Origin: Coriobacteriaceae bacterium | Lineage (GTDB): Bacteria; Actinomycetota; Coriobacteriia; Coriobacteriales; Coriobacteriaceae | NCBI GenBank assembly: GCA_015062655.1 | Contig: SUUG01000013.1 | Coordinates: 62,001 to 126,000, forward strand | DNA: 64,000 nt | Direction: 5' to 3' | Shown: piece after piece, positions 1 to 8,369 of the stretch | How the letters are laid out: the number at the start of each line of letters is the position of its first letter | Numbering within the stretch: the first letter of the stretch is position 1 | Position numbers and translations under genes: made by a program | The notes under the pieces: model-generated | Database searches by the model: none | What the model was told of the DNA's origin: nothing | The model's input: the letters and a program-made list of their open reading frames with translations, nothing else

Positions 1-152
1 CCTTCAACATGGGCGCCGGTCTGATGATCATCGTGGCGCCCGAGGACGAGCAGGCCGTGCGCGCGTCCCTCGAGGCGGCCGGCGAGCAGCCGTTCCGCGT
101 GGGGACCTGCGTCGAGGGCACCGGCCAGGTGCGCTACGCGGACCAGGCCTGA
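1..152 (+). CDS. purM: Phosphoribosylformylglycinamidine cyclo-ligase (AIR synthase), C-terminal end
   Basis: This is the last 49 codons of a gene cut by the window edge; the reading frame begins at base 3 and stops at TGA 150-152. The residues FNMGAGLMIIVAPED followed by a GTCVEGTGQVRY tail match the conserved end of PurM, which closes the imidazole ring of AIR in purine synthesis. It lies 38 bp upstream of purN on the same strand. The purM-purN pairing is common and supports the call, although only the C-terminus is visible. Confidence 0.85.
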   Translation, partial: FNMGAGLMIIVAPEDEQAVRASLEAAGEQPFRVGTCVEGTGQVRYADQA

Positions 153-190
153 GGCGAGACCGTACGCAAGCTACGAGAACGGAGCAGAGC

Positions 191-1099
191 ATGAGCACGC
201 TTGATGATGAATACCGCCGCCTGATCGAGGAGGCGGGCCTGCCGCCCGAGGCGCTGCCGAGCGACGTCTTCTTCAGCAGCGCCGCCGAGCGCGAGGTCGA
301 CCGCGCGAAAGCCGAGGCCTTTCCGGTTGATGAGCTGATCGCCGACGAACAGGCCGTGGCGGCGTCGGTGTCCGCATGGGATGGCCGCTGGTCCACGCTT
401 CAAAACCTGCCCGCGGGGCATCTCGACGGGAACACGCTCGAGCGGGGCGTCGCGGCGCTTCGCGCCGAGGGCGGCGAGCCCGGGCCCCTGCCGATCGGCG
501 TGCTGATTTCCGGCTCGGGCACCAACCTGCAGGCGCTGATCGACCGCATCGCCGACGGCAGCCTGAACGCCGAGATCAAGCTCGTGGTGGCGAGCCGCCC
601 GTCGGCGGCGGGCCTCAAGCGCGCCGAGGAGGCGGGCATCCAGACGCTCACCCTGTCGAAGGACATCTACGCGGACCCGATCATGGCCGATGAGATCATC
701 GCCGGCGAGCTCTATCGGGCCGGCGTGGCGTACGTGGTCATGGCCGGCTACATGCGCAAGGTACATGTGCCCCTGCTCGCGACCTTCCCCGGCCGCGTGA
801 TCAACCTGCATCCGGCGCTGCTTCCGAGCTTCCCCGGCGCGCGCGGAATCGCCGACGCCTACGAGCGCGGGGTGAAGGTGACGGGCGTGACGGTGCACAT
901 CGCAAACGCGGCGTATGACCAGGGTCCTATCATCGCGCAGGAGCCGGTGAGGGTCGAGGAGGGCTGGACGCTCGAGCAGCTTGAGGAGCGGATCCACGAG
1001 GTCGAACACGAGCTGTACCCGCGCGCGGTGCAGCTGCTCGCCGAGGGTCGCGTGACGGTGCGCCCGGACCTCACGGTCGAGGTGGCGCCCGGGGCGTGA
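191..1099 (+). CDS. purN: Phosphoribosylglycinamide formyltransferase with a 100-residue N-terminal extension
   Basis: PurN transfers a formyl group from 10-formyl-THF to GAR, the third step of purine synthesis. The catalytic core starts near residue 101 (IGVLISGSGTNLQALI). It carries the INLHPALLPSFPG motif, with Asn205 and His207 matching the active-site Asn/His of E. coli PurN, and Asp243 in AYDQGPIIAQ as the third catalytic residue. Family members are usually about 190-210 residues; this one has 302. Residues 1-100 are an acidic, alpha-helical-looking extension with no domain I recognise. The start has a purine-rich upstream region (GAACGGAGCAGAGC), so the extension appears to be translated. 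It follows purM closely and is probably co-transcribed with it. Confidence 0.93.
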   Translation: MSTLDDEYRRLIEEAGLPPEALPSDVFFSSAAEREVDRAKAEAFPVDELIADEQAVAASVSAWDGRWSTLQNLPAGHLDGNTLERGVAALRAEGGEPGPLPIGVLISGSGTNLQALIDRIADGSLNAEIKLVVASRPSAAGLKRAEEAGIQTLTLSKDIYADPIMADEIIAGELYRAGVAYVVMAGYMRKVHVPLLATFPGRVINLHPALLPSFPGARGIADAYERGVKVTGVTVHIANAAYDQGPIIAQEPVRVEEGWTLEQLEERIHEVEHELYPRAVQLLAEGRVTVRPDLTVEVAPGA

Positions 1100-1114
1100 C
1101 CTCGAGCGGGGCGA

Positions 1115-1143
1115 GGCCGCGGGGGCGGGGCGCCCCCGCGGCC
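1115..1143 (+). terminator. GC-rich hairpin after purN
   Basis: A perfect 13-bp stem (1115-1127 with 1131-1143) and a 3-nt loop begin 16 bp after the purN stop. No U tract follows, so it could be a strong pausing or 3'-end stabilising hairpin rather than a classic intrinsic terminator. Confidence 0.5.
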
Positions 1144-1382
1144 GCAAGCCGTCTCCTTCGGGTATGCGGCTGCGCACGGATGTGCTCGGCAGGCAGCAAG
1201 GAAGCGCTGGTCAAGGCGGTCGGTGCCTCGCAAACGAGTGCGGACGTGAGGGCGTATGGGCGCTCGGGTACGTGGCCGCGCAGGCGTGTGTGGCGCGGCT
1301 GCACGGGCGGCCGCAAGAATGCGCGGTGGCGCGCGGCGCGAAAGTGCGGGCGACCGCGAGAATACGCGGACCGCAGTTGAAA
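1144..1382. other. GC-rich intergenic stretch without a recognisable gene
   Basis: Short open frames exist here on both strands, but their translations are arginine- and alanine-rich, as expected from GC-rich DNA. None has a convincing ribosome-binding site or a family motif. I see no RNA gene. It leads into two palindromic elements at 1383-1430 and 1461-1611. Confidence 0.5.
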
Positions 1383-1430
1383 GCACAACAGAGATGAGGC
1401 CGGGTGGTGACCGCCTCATCTCTGTTGTGC
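1383..1430. repeat. Perfect 18-bp stem-loop
   Basis: The arm GCACAACAGAGATGAGGC (1383-1400) is exactly complementary to 1413-1430, with a 12-nt loop. It sits 30 bp upstream of the MITE-like element at 1461. It could terminate transcription in either direction or be another member of the intergenic palindromes seen across the window. Confidence 0.7.
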
Positions 1431-1460
1431 ATCCGTACCACGAGAACCCGCCTCTGTGAG

Positions 1461-1611
1461 CAAAAAGTCGATTGTAGGGGGATTTTCCCGACCCCACCCA
1501 GTACACTCCATCTAGATAGAGCGCTCAACTGGTAAAACGAGCTCAACAGGTTGTGCAAATAGCCGGGCTACTCAGGTAGTCCGGAAAAATCCCCCTACAA
1601 TCGACTTTTTG
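1461..1611. repeat. MITE-like intergenic element, copy 1 (151 bp)
   Basis: The element has perfect 26-bp terminal inverted repeats (1461-1486 and 1586-1611) whose outer ends read CAAAAAGTCGATTGTAGGGG. A second copy lies at 46127-46278, with the same ends and a clearly related 95-100 bp interior (shared blocks such as ACACTC, GATA and CTCAACTGG). It encodes no protein. The structure fits a miniature inverted-repeat transposable element or a mobile structured-RNA repeat; no target-site duplication is obvious. Confidence 0.8.
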
Positions 1612-1783
1612 TTTTCTATGCACCCCCTAAACGCCTGCCAACACGATGCGACAGGCTCAGTGAATCCGCCGTTCGCCGTGGTTTTTCGTCATTTCCGCCG
1701 CTTCCGTCCGCGCTCTCGTGCGTGCCCATCCCGGGTGTGCGACAATACCGAACGATATGCGAAAAATCCGAAAGGAACCTCCC

Positions 1784-3052
1784 ATGGCAGCAGTCAAACC
1801 CCCGCATAAGAAGAGCATGAAGGTCAAGCGCGACGCGCCCGAGCCCGAGGTCGCGACCCCTGCCGAGCGTCGCCGCCGTGCGAAGGCAGACGCAAAGAAG
1901 ACCCTCTCCAAGACCGCGAAGATCGTCCTCGTGCTCATCGGCGCCGCGGCGATGCTCCTCTCGGTGACGGCCATGGCCTGCTCGGGCGTCCTCAACCAGG
2001 TGAGCAGCAAGCAACCCTACGAGCTCACGGGCGGCGTGGCCGCCACGGTCAACGGCGTGAACATCACCGAGGACACGGTCACCAAGCAGATCATGAGCGC
2101 GCGCACCTCGGGCGGCTACACCGAGGACGCCGCCTGGGCGCAGTACCTCACCGGCCAGGGCCTCACGCCCGAGTCCTACCGCGAGCAGGTCATCAACAGC
2201 CTCGCCCGCCAGTTCCTGCTCTCGCAGGCCATCAAGGACGAGAACGTCACGGTCTCCAACGAGGACGTCGAGAAGGCCTACAACGAGAGCGTCGAGCAGT
2301 ACGGCGGCGCCGACAACTTCAAGAAGCTGATCAGCTCCATGGGCTACACCGAGGACACCTATCGCGGCAACATCCGCACGAGCCTCGAGCAGCAGAAGCT
2401 CCGCGAGACCGTCGCCAAGACCGAGGACCCCACTGACGAGGAGATCGTCTCCTACTTCAACGCCAACCTCGACACCTACAACGACGCCCGCCGCTCCTCG
2501 AACCTCCTGATCAAGGTCAACGCCGACGCGAGCGACGAGGACAAGGCGAAGGCCAAGGAGAAGGCCCAGGGCATCCTCGACAAGATCAATGCCGGCGTGC
2601 TCAGCTTCGAGGACGCCGTCAAGGAGAACTCCGACGACACCGGCTCCAAGGAGAACGGCGGCGATGTGGGCTGGGACAAGCTCACCCGCTTCGTGACCGA
2701 GTATCAGACGGCCCTCTCCGCGCTCGCCAAGGACCAGGTCAGCGAGGTGGTCGAGACCACCTACGGCTACCACATCATCAAGTGCACGGACGTGTTCAAG
2801 CTCGACGGCGAGGCCTCCTCGGCCGACCAGCTCCCCAAGGAGTTCAAGGACTACATCAAGAACATCCTGAAGACGCAGGCCGAGACCACCGCCTACAACG
2901 AGTGGCTCGACGGCTACACCAAGAAGGCCGACATCAAGATCAACCCGATGCCGGAGAACGTGCCCTACAACGTCGACCTTGCCCTCGCCGCCCAGGCCGG
3001 CAGCGCCCCGGCCACCGCGGTCCCGGCGGACGCCGGCAGCGCGAGTGAGTAA
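1784..3052 (+). CDS. Membrane-anchored parvulin-type peptidyl-prolyl isomerase (PrsA/SurA-like foldase)
   Basis: The 422-residue product has a lysine/arginine-rich cytoplasmic N-terminus (1-43) and one hydrophobic segment (about 45-66, ending VTAMACSG). A SurA_N-like chaperone region follows (about 75-225), then a rotamase (parvulin) domain (about 236-338) with the typical GGDVGWDKL and TTYGYHIIKCTDV elements. Such proteins fold exported proteins on the outer face of the membrane. The Cys in the hydrophobic segment could be a poor lipobox, but the long basic N-terminus favours an uncleaved anchor. I chose ATG 1784 because AAAGGAAC lies just upstream; an in-frame ATG at 1757 is possible. A glutamate/alanine-rich tail ends the protein. 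Confidence 0.85.
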   Translation: MAAVKPPHKKSMKVKRDAPEPEVATPAERRRRAKADAKKTLSKTAKIVLVLIGAAAMLLSVTAMACSGVLNQVSSKQPYELTGGVAATVNGVNITEDTVTKQIMSARTSGGYTEDAAWAQYLTGQGLTPESYREQVINSLARQFLLSQAIKDENVTVSNEDVEKAYNESVEQYGGADNFKKLISSMGYTEDTYRGNIRTSLEQQKLRETVAKTEDPTDEEIVSYFNANLDTYNDARRSSNLLIKVNADASDEDKAKAKEKAQGILDKINAGVLSFEDAVKENSDDTGSKENGGDVGWDKLTRFVTEYQTALSALAKDQVSEVVETTYGYHIIKCTDVFKLDGEASSADQLPKEFKDYIKNILKTQAETTAYNEWLDGYTKKADIKINPMPENVPYNVDLALAAQAGSAPATAVPADAGSASE

Positions 3053-3074
3053 CGCGAGGCGAGAGGAGCCCCTT

Positions 3075-3518
3075 ATGAACAAGGACGAGCTGCAGCAGCA
3101 GATGGTCGCCGCCATGAAGGCCAAGGAGAAGACGAAGCTCTCCATTATTCGCCAGGTCATGGGCGAGGTGAAGAACATCGAGGTCAACGAGAGGCGCGAT
3201 GCCACCGAGGCCGACGTGGACAGCATGATCAAACGCCTGATCAAGCAGACGGGCGAGACCCTCGAGATGTCCGAGAAGGCCGGCACCGACGCCGAGCGCA
3301 CCGAGACCCTCGCCGAGCAGGTGAGGATCCTCGAGAGCCTCCTTCCCGAGCAGGTGTCGGGTGACGCCCTGATCGCCCTGATCGAGCAGGTGATCGCCGA
3401 GACCGGCGCGGCCACCAAGCGCGATATGGGCCGCGTCATGGGCGCGCTCACCCAGGCCACGGGCGGAAACTTCGACAAGCCCGCCGCCGCGCGCGAGGTC
3501 GGGGCGCGCCTGTCGTAG
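3075..3518 (+). CDS. yqeY: GatB/YqeY domain protein
   Basis: This is a 147-residue helical protein of the YqeY family, which resembles the tRNA-binding tail domain of the amidotransferase subunit GatB; its exact role is not established. Family features are visible along its length: an N-terminal LQQQMVAAMKAKEKTKLSIIR helix region, RRDATEADVDSMIKRLIKQ, LESLLPEQVS, and the C-terminal DMGRVMGAL segment. The start at 3075 follows GAGAGGAGCC at good spacing and lies 22 bp after the foldase stop, so the two are probably co-transcribed. A terminator hairpin follows at 3583. Confidence 0.9.
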   Translation: MNKDELQQQMVAAMKAKEKTKLSIIRQVMGEVKNIEVNERRDATEADVDSMIKRLIKQTGETLEMSEKAGTDAERTETLAEQVRILESLLPEQVSGDALIALIEQVIAETGAATKRDMGRVMGALTQATGGNFDKPAAAREVGARLS

Positions 3519-3582
3519 ACCGCCTTTCGCACCGCAGCCCGGGCGAGGACCCGCGACCCCCATCGCTTCGTTTCATGGCAAC

Positions 3583-3616
3583 CGACCGTCCCCAGATGCG
3601 AGACGGTCGTTTGTTA
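3583..3616 (+). terminator. Intrinsic terminator after yqeY
   Basis: The stem CGACCGTC (3583-3590) pairs with GACGGTCG (3602-3609) and is followed by TTTGTTATTTA. It closes the foldase-yqeY unit. Confidence 0.75.
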
Positions 3617-3798
3617 TTTATACTTATGCCGTCACAGGGAAGCGCGCCGTCGCCTTCGACGGCACTGTCCGCCATCGGTCTTGAGAGATTTGAATACGAG
3701 CCTGGGGCCGAGGGGCGCCAGGTCGCGGCCGCCGATGCGATGCGTCGGCCGTCGTGACACCGCGTAATGAGCCGCGATGTGCAGGAGGGATGCAACAC

Positions 3799-4530
3799 AT
3801 GGCAGATATGATCCAGATCAAAGGGCTCAACAAGTACTTCGGCGACCTACACGTGCTGAAGGATATCGACCTCACGGTCAAGGCGGGTGAGAAGGTCGTC
3901 ATCATCGGGCCGTCGGGCTCGGGCAAGTCGACGCTGATCCGCTGCGTCGACTACCTCGAGGAGCCCACCACCGGCGAGATCCTCATCGACGGCACCGCGC
4001 TCACCAAGAAGAACCACCTCGAGATGGCCCGCAAGTACTCGAGCATGGTGTTCCAGAGCTTCAACCTCTATCCCAACATGACGGTGCTCGGCAACCTCAC
4101 CCTCGCCCCCATCAAGCTGCAGAAGAAGAGCAAGGAGGAGGCGACGCGCGCCGCCGTGGCCGCGCTCGAGCGCGGGGGCCTGGCCCACAAGGCGGGGGAG
4201 TACCCGCAGAACCTCTCCGGCGGCCAGCAGCAGCGCGTCGCCATCGCGCGGGCGCTGTGCACCAAGCAGCCGATCATCCTCTTCGACGAGCCCACCTCGG
4301 CGCTCGACCCGGAGATGGTCCAGGAGGTCTTGGACGTCATGGTCGAGCTCGCGCGGGAGAACATCACGATGATGTGCGTCACGCACGAGATGGGCTTCGC
4401 GCGCCTCGTGGCCGACCGCGTGATCTTCATGGACGACGGGCAGATCCTCGAGGAGGGCACGCCCGAGCACTTCTTCGAGAGCCCGCAGAACCCGCGCTGC
4501 CGCGAGTTCCTGGCGAAGATCCTGCACTAG
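3799..4530 (+). CDS. Polar amino-acid ABC transporter, ATP-binding protein (GlnQ-type)
   Basis: This 243-residue ATPase powers the importer formed with the next three genes. It has Walker [10 protein letters not shown] (about residues 36-44), the signature [15 protein letters not shown], Walker [15 protein letters not shown], and the switch histidine in CVTHEMGF. The order ATPase, binding protein and two permeases, plus overall similarity to GlnQ/GltL, points to a polar amino acid (glutamate, aspartate or glutamine); the substrate cannot be fixed from sequence. ATG 3799 is preferred because GGAGGG (3784-3789 region) sits at proper spacing; the ATG at 3790 is too close to it. Confidence 0.93.
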   Translation: MADMIQIKGLNKYFGDLHVLKDIDLTVKAGEKVVIIGPSGSGKSTLIRCVDYLEEPTTGEILIDGTALTKKNHLEMARKYSSMVFQSFNLYPNMTVLGNLTLAPIKLQKKSKEEATRAAVAALERGGLAHKAGEYPQNLSGGQQQRVAIARALCTKQPIILFDEPTSALDPEMVQEVLDVMVELARENITMMCVTHEMGFARLVADRVIFMDDGQILEEGTPEHFFESPQNPRCREFLAKILH

Positions 4531-4538
4531 GGGGGCGC

Positions 4539-5423
4539 ATGACTGCATCGCATGACACGGCGCGCTCCGGGAGCGCGATGATGAGCCGCCGCGGCTTTCT
4601 GGCGCTCGCCGGCGCGGCCGCGGTCGGTGCCGCCGCCCTCGCCGGCTGCGGCGCTGCGGCCCCGGCGGGCTCCGTGACCGCGGGCGGCTCCAAGCTCGCG
4701 GCCATCAAGGCGCGCGGGCACCTCGCCGCCGGCGTGAAGAAGGACGTCCCCGGCTACGGCTACTTCGATCCGGCCTCGGGCACCTACGCGGGCATGGAGG
4801 TCGACCTCTGCTACCAGGTGGCCGCCTCGATCTTCGGCGTCAGCTACGATGAGGCCCGCGAGCAGGGCTTGGTCGAGTTCACCGACGTCACGCCCAAGAC
4901 GCGCGGCCCGCTCATCGACAACGACCAGCTCGACCTCATCTGCGCCACCTACACGATCACCGAGGAGCGCGTGAAGTCCTGGGACTTCAGCGAGCCCTAC
5001 CGCACGGACTACATCGGCCTCATGGTGAAGAAGCGCGCCGGGTTCAAGAAGATCGCGGAGCTCGACGGTAAGATCATCGGCGTCTCCCAGGGCTCCACCA
5101 CGCAGGGCAACATCGAGCAGATGATCGAGGACCGCGGCCTCGGCATCACCCCGGAGTTCCTGGCGTTCTCGGGCTACCCCATCCTCAAGAGCTCGCTCGA
5201 CGCCGGCAACATCGACTGCTTCGCGATGGACCGCTCGACGCTCTCCGGCTACATGAACGACACCGTCGAGCTGCTCGAGCCCGAGGTGAAGTTCGGCGAG
5301 CAGAACTACGGCATCGCGACGAAGAAGGGCAGCGACCTCTCGGGATCGGTCAACGATACGGTGCGGGAGCTGCTCGCCTCCGGATGGCTCGATGAGGAGA
5401 TCTCCAAATGGGGCCTGGTCTGA
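4539..5423 (+). CDS. Polar amino-acid ABC transporter, substrate-binding lipoprotein with Tat-like signal
   Basis: This 294-residue solute-binding protein of the family-3 (GlnH/GltI) type captures the substrate outside the cell. Its N-terminus reads MMSRRGFLALAGAAAVGA and ends in a lipobox LAGC, so it looks like a twin-arginine lipoprotein signal, unusual for this family. The bilobed domain contains the family motif YAGMEVDLCYQVA and a downstream FSEPYRTDYIGLMV element. It starts 8 bp after the ATPase stop. An internal start at 4578 would still keep the whole signal peptide. Confidence 0.92.
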   Translation: MTASHDTARSGSAMMSRRGFLALAGAAAVGAAALAGCGAAAPAGSVTAGGSKLAAIKARGHLAAGVKKDVPGYGYFDPASGTYAGMEVDLCYQVAASIFGVSYDEAREQGLVEFTDVTPKTRGPLIDNDQLDLICATYTITEERVKSWDFSEPYRTDYIGLMVKKRAGFKKIAELDGKIIGVSQGSTTQGNIEQMIEDRGLGITPEFLAFSGYPILKSSLDAGNIDCFAMDRSTLSGYMNDTVELLEPEVKFGEQNYGIATKKGSDLSGSVNDTVRELLASGWLDEEISKWGLV

Positions 5424-5450
5424 CGGGCCGGCCGGAGAGGAAGGAACCAT

Positions 5451-6233
5451 ATGCTAGAAGGATTGCTTGATCCCGCCCGCTGGGCGGCGACGTTTGGCGC
5501 GGTCGACACGTTCTGGATCGGCTTCGCTGTGACGCTGCAGGTCGTCATCGCGGGGCTCTTGCTGGCCCTCGTGCTCGGCACCCTGCTCGGCGTGCTCTCG
5601 ACCTCGCGCTCGCAGGTGCTGCGCGGCATCACCCGCGTGTACGTCGAGCTCTTCCAGAACACACCCCTGCCGGTGCAGGTCATGTTCATGTACATGGTGG
5701 GCCCGACGATCCTCGCCTCGATCACCGGTGCGCCCGATCCCGTGCGCATCGCGCCGTTCGCGCTCGGCTCGCTCGGCGTGGGCCTCTACCACGCGGCCTA
5801 CATCGCCGAGGTCATCCGCACGGGCATAGAGGCGGTGCCGCGCGGGCAGATGGAGGCCGCGCGCTCGCAGGGCTTCTCGCGCCCGCAGGCCTACCGCTAC
5901 ATCATCCTGCCGCAGACCTTCAAGGTCATCCTGCCGCCGCTTTGCAACCAGGCTCTCAACCTCGTGAAGAACACCTCGGTGCTCGCGCTCGTGGCCGGCG
6001 GCGACCTCATGTACCGCTCGGACAACTTCGTGTCGCTGTACGGCTACATGCAGGGCTACCTGGTCTGCGTGGCCATGTACTTCATCATCTGCTTCCCGCT
6101 GGCGATGCTCGTGCAGGTGCTCGAGCGCCGCTCCAAGCTGCGTCCGAAGGCCAAGGAGATCCCTGGCCTCGACAAGCTCGTGGCCGCCGGCGCCGGCGCC
6201 GCCCCTGCCGCGACCGACGGACAGGAGGCGTAG
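5451..6233 (+). CDS. Polar amino-acid ABC transporter, permease 1
   Basis: This is a 260-residue inner-membrane permease of the HisM/GlnP type with several hydrophobic segments, starting from VTLQVVIAGLLLALVLGT. The EAA coupling loop is clear: EAARSQGFSRPQAYRYIILPQ at about residues 135-155. The RBS GAGAGGAAGG precedes ATG 5451. The C-terminus carries an alanine-rich tail. It pairs with permease 2 to form the heterodimeric channel. Confidence 0.93.
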   Translation: MLEGLLDPARWAATFGAVDTFWIGFAVTLQVVIAGLLLALVLGTLLGVLSTSRSQVLRGITRVYVELFQNTPLPVQVMFMYMVGPTILASITGAPDPVRIAPFALGSLGVGLYHAAYIAEVIRTGIEAVPRGQMEAARSQGFSRPQAYRYIILPQTFKVILPPLCNQALNLVKNTSVLALVAGGDLMYRSDNFVSLYGYMQGYLVCVAMYFIICFPLAMLVQVLERRSKLRPKAKEIPGLDKLVAAGAGAAPAATDGQEA

Positions 6234-6236
6234 GCC

Positions 6237-6875
6237 ATGGAGATCTTCAACGCCACCAACCTCATCTACATCCTGGGCGGCTTCCTCAAGACGATCGAGA
6301 TATCCGCCTTGGCGATCGTGTTCTCGGTGCTCTTCGGCACGGTCTTCGCCATCGCCAAGCAGTTTGGGCCCCGGCCCGTCCGTGTGGTCGTGAATGTCTA
6401 TATCGAGTTGTTCCGCTGCACGCCGAACCTGCTGTGGATCCTGTTCATCTACTTCACGGTGCAGGGCTCAGACATCATGATCTCGGTGCTCGCGTTCACA
6501 CTGTTCACCTCGGCGGTCATGGCCGAGATCATCCGAAGCGGCCTGAACGCCGTGCCCACGGGCCAGTTCGAGGCCGCGCGCTCGCAGGGCTTCGGCTTCT
6601 GGATGACGATGTTCTACATCGTGCTGCCGCAGACGTTCAAGACGATCATCCCCGCCCTGTTCTCGCAGTGCACGACCGTGATCAAGGACTCGTCGTATCT
6701 GGCCGGCATCAACGTCGCGGAGTTCATGTACACGACGAACGTGGTCATGGCGCGCGCCGTGGACCTCAGCCAGGTGATGATGCTCTACGGACTCGTGTTC
6801 GCTCTGTACTTCGCACTGAACTTCGGTATCTCGCTGCTCGTCCGCGCGTACCAGCGCCGCCAAGTGGCGGCGTGA
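6237..6875 (+). CDS. Polar amino-acid ABC transporter, permease 2
   Basis: This is a 212-residue permease starting 3 bp after permease 1 (TAGGCCATG), so the two are translationally linked. It has the same fold, with an EAARSQGFGFWMTMFYIVLPQ coupling loop and the ELFRCTPNLLWILF element typical of amino-acid permeases. With 3799-6233 it completes one importer. Confidence 0.93.
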   Translation: MEIFNATNLIYILGGFLKTIEISALAIVFSVLFGTVFAIAKQFGPRPVRVVVNVYIELFRCTPNLLWILFIYFTVQGSDIMISVLAFTLFTSAVMAEIIRSGLNAVPTGQFEAARSQGFGFWMTMFYIVLPQTFKTIIPALFSQCTTVIKDSSYLAGINVAEFMYTTNVVMARAVDLSQVMMLYGLVFALYFALNFGISLLVRAYQRRQVAA

Positions 6876-6938
6876 GGCTCGCCTGGCGGGCGCCCGGATT
6901 GATTCGACCCGCCGCCACGGCGGTATGAGGAGGTAGAC

Positions 6939-7664
6939 ATGGCACTGTTCAAGAAGCGCATCCTCGAGAAGCGCGTCGGCGGCAAGGACGCCGCCCGCGC
7001 CGGGCAGCCGGTGGTGATAACGATCGCCCGCGACTTCGGCGCCGAGGGCCACGAGGTCGGCAAGATGCTCTCGACGGAGCTCGGGATCCCGCTGTACGAC
7101 AACGAGCTGCTCGTGCGCTCGGCGCTGCGCAGCGGCGAGTCCATCGACAAGATGGCCGCCTACGACGAGCGCATGGCGGCGGCGATGACGGCGTTTTTGC
7201 CCGATCGGGTGGATGCGCGCACGCTCTCGGACAAGCTCTTCAACGCGATGTCGCAGGTGATTCTCGACCTCGGTGCGACCGAGAGCTGCATCATCGAGGG
7301 GCGCCTCTCCGATTACCTGCTGCGTTCGAACCCCAACCATATCGCGGTGCTCGTGACGGCGCCGTTCGAGGACCGCGTGGAGATCGTGCGCTCCAAGCGC
7401 GGCCTCACGCGGCGGCGCGGAGCCAAGCTCGTGCGCGAGATGCAGCGTGCGCGCGAGGGGTTCTACAAGCGCTACTCCGCGGGCAGGTGGAAGATGAGCG
7501 ACGGCAAGGACCTCGTGGTGAACCGCGCGAAGCTCGGCCGCCAGGGGTGCGTCGAGGTGATCGCGGCGGCGTATCGCGCCAAGCTCGCGGAGCTCGGTGT
7601 GTTCGAGGCGGAGGCGGCCGAGGCCGCGGCCGCCGGTGCAGAGCCGACGGCTGCGACGGAGTAG
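6939..7664 (+). CDS. Cytidylate-kinase-like family protein
   Basis: This 241-residue protein belongs to the cytidylate-kinase-like family, whose members are annotated by homology to nucleoside monophosphate kinases but whose substrate is mostly unproven. The N-terminus ITIARDFGAEGHEVGKMLS replaces the usual GxxGxGKG P-loop of CMP kinase with GAEGHEVG. The later IIEGRLSDYLL and LVTAPFEDRVEIV segments fit the family. A strong RBS (GAGGAGGT) precedes the start. It lies 63 bp after the permease on the same strand and may share its transcript. The last 20 residues are alanine/glutamate-rich. Confidence 0.75.
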   Translation: MALFKKRILEKRVGGKDAARAGQPVVITIARDFGAEGHEVGKMLSTELGIPLYDNELLVRSALRSGESIDKMAAYDERMAAAMTAFLPDRVDARTLSDKLFNAMSQVILDLGATESCIIEGRLSDYLLRSNPNHIAVLVTAPFEDRVEIVRSKRGLTRRRGAKLVREMQRAREGFYKRYSAGRWKMSDGKDLVVNRAKLGRQGCVEVIAAAYRAKLAELGVFEAEAAEAAAAGAEPTAATE

Positions 7665-7891
7665 ATGCGGCGATCGCGTGTCGCAGCCGGGGCCGGGCCG
7701 CCGTTGCCGAGGGTAGCGCGGATCCGGCGCGGCTGTGGGGCGGCCGCACCGCAGCCGGGGCCGATGGCGCGCACCGGGCGCACGCAACACGGTCTTTCGA
7801 GCGCGGGAAGGCGGCGATCGCCCGCGCCTGGGGCCGGGCCGATGGGGCGCGGCGGCGGGGCCGGGATCGCCCGGGGGCCGGGTGCCGGTGC

Positions 7892-8017
7892 GTGCGGCGC
7901 GGGGTGCGAGTGCCCGCGCCGCCCCGCGCGGGGGCGAGCCGGTGCCGCGTTCCAAAACGGCCCGAATGAACGGCTGAAACCGGGCCCGTCTCGGTATCCC
8001 GGCAAAACCCCAGGTCG
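7892..8017 (+). repeat. 126-bp direct repeat, copy A
   Basis: This stretch is identical base for base to 15148-15273. A shorter identical piece, CCGCCGTTGCCGAGGGTAGC, occurs at 7699-7718 and again at 15116-15135. Copy A therefore looks like the same repeat split by about 175 bp. The two copies bracket the sugar-PTS cassette. Confidence 0.9.
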
Positions 8018-8369
8018 TCGCGCGTACCGTTTCGCCTCGAATGCGCGATTCGCTCACCCGGGCGCTTTCGGAGCGCGGATTCGTTCACCGGGGCCAAAAC
8101 GGTACGTGAAGCGCCCGGTCGGTTGCGGACGCGCCGGCACCTGCCGACCCATCGGCATCGGGGCCTGCGGATCGGAGCGCAGTTTCGGAACCGGCTAGGG
8201 TCCCCGCCAAGCTTCCCGGACAGCTCGTCGCACACCCCCCCCCCACAGCCTCTATGTGATAGTCCATATTCACCGACGCCCTTCCGTTAACTTGCGGGCA
8301 GCGTCGCCCATCCTTGTGGGGTATGAAGTATCATGGCGAGAGATCACGAAGGCGAAGGGCAGGATCACG
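8018..8369. other. Intergenic region upstream of the GntR regulator
   Basis: No gene is seen. It holds a 10-bp inverted repeat (8023-8032 with 8097-8106, CGTACCGTTT) enclosing two near-identical direct repeats (GCGCGATTCGCTCACCCGGG and GCGCGGATTCGTTCACCGGGG-like) and a run of cytosines near 8230. The sequence becomes noticeably less GC-rich from about 8250 toward the regulator start, where its promoter must lie. Confidence 0.5.

Noticed and set aside
1501..1560. tRNA-like words (TAGAGCGCTCAACTGGTAA) inside MITE-like copy 1
   Set aside because: There is no acceptor stem, T-loop GTTCGA or matching cloverleaf, and the second copy at 46127 has lost the resemblance.
7665..8200. Long Arg/Gly/Ala-rich open frames after the cytidylate-kinase-like gene
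   Set aside because: They are products of GC-rich non-coding DNA: no ribosome-binding site, no family motif, and the same sequence occurs in the non-coding repeat at 15148.
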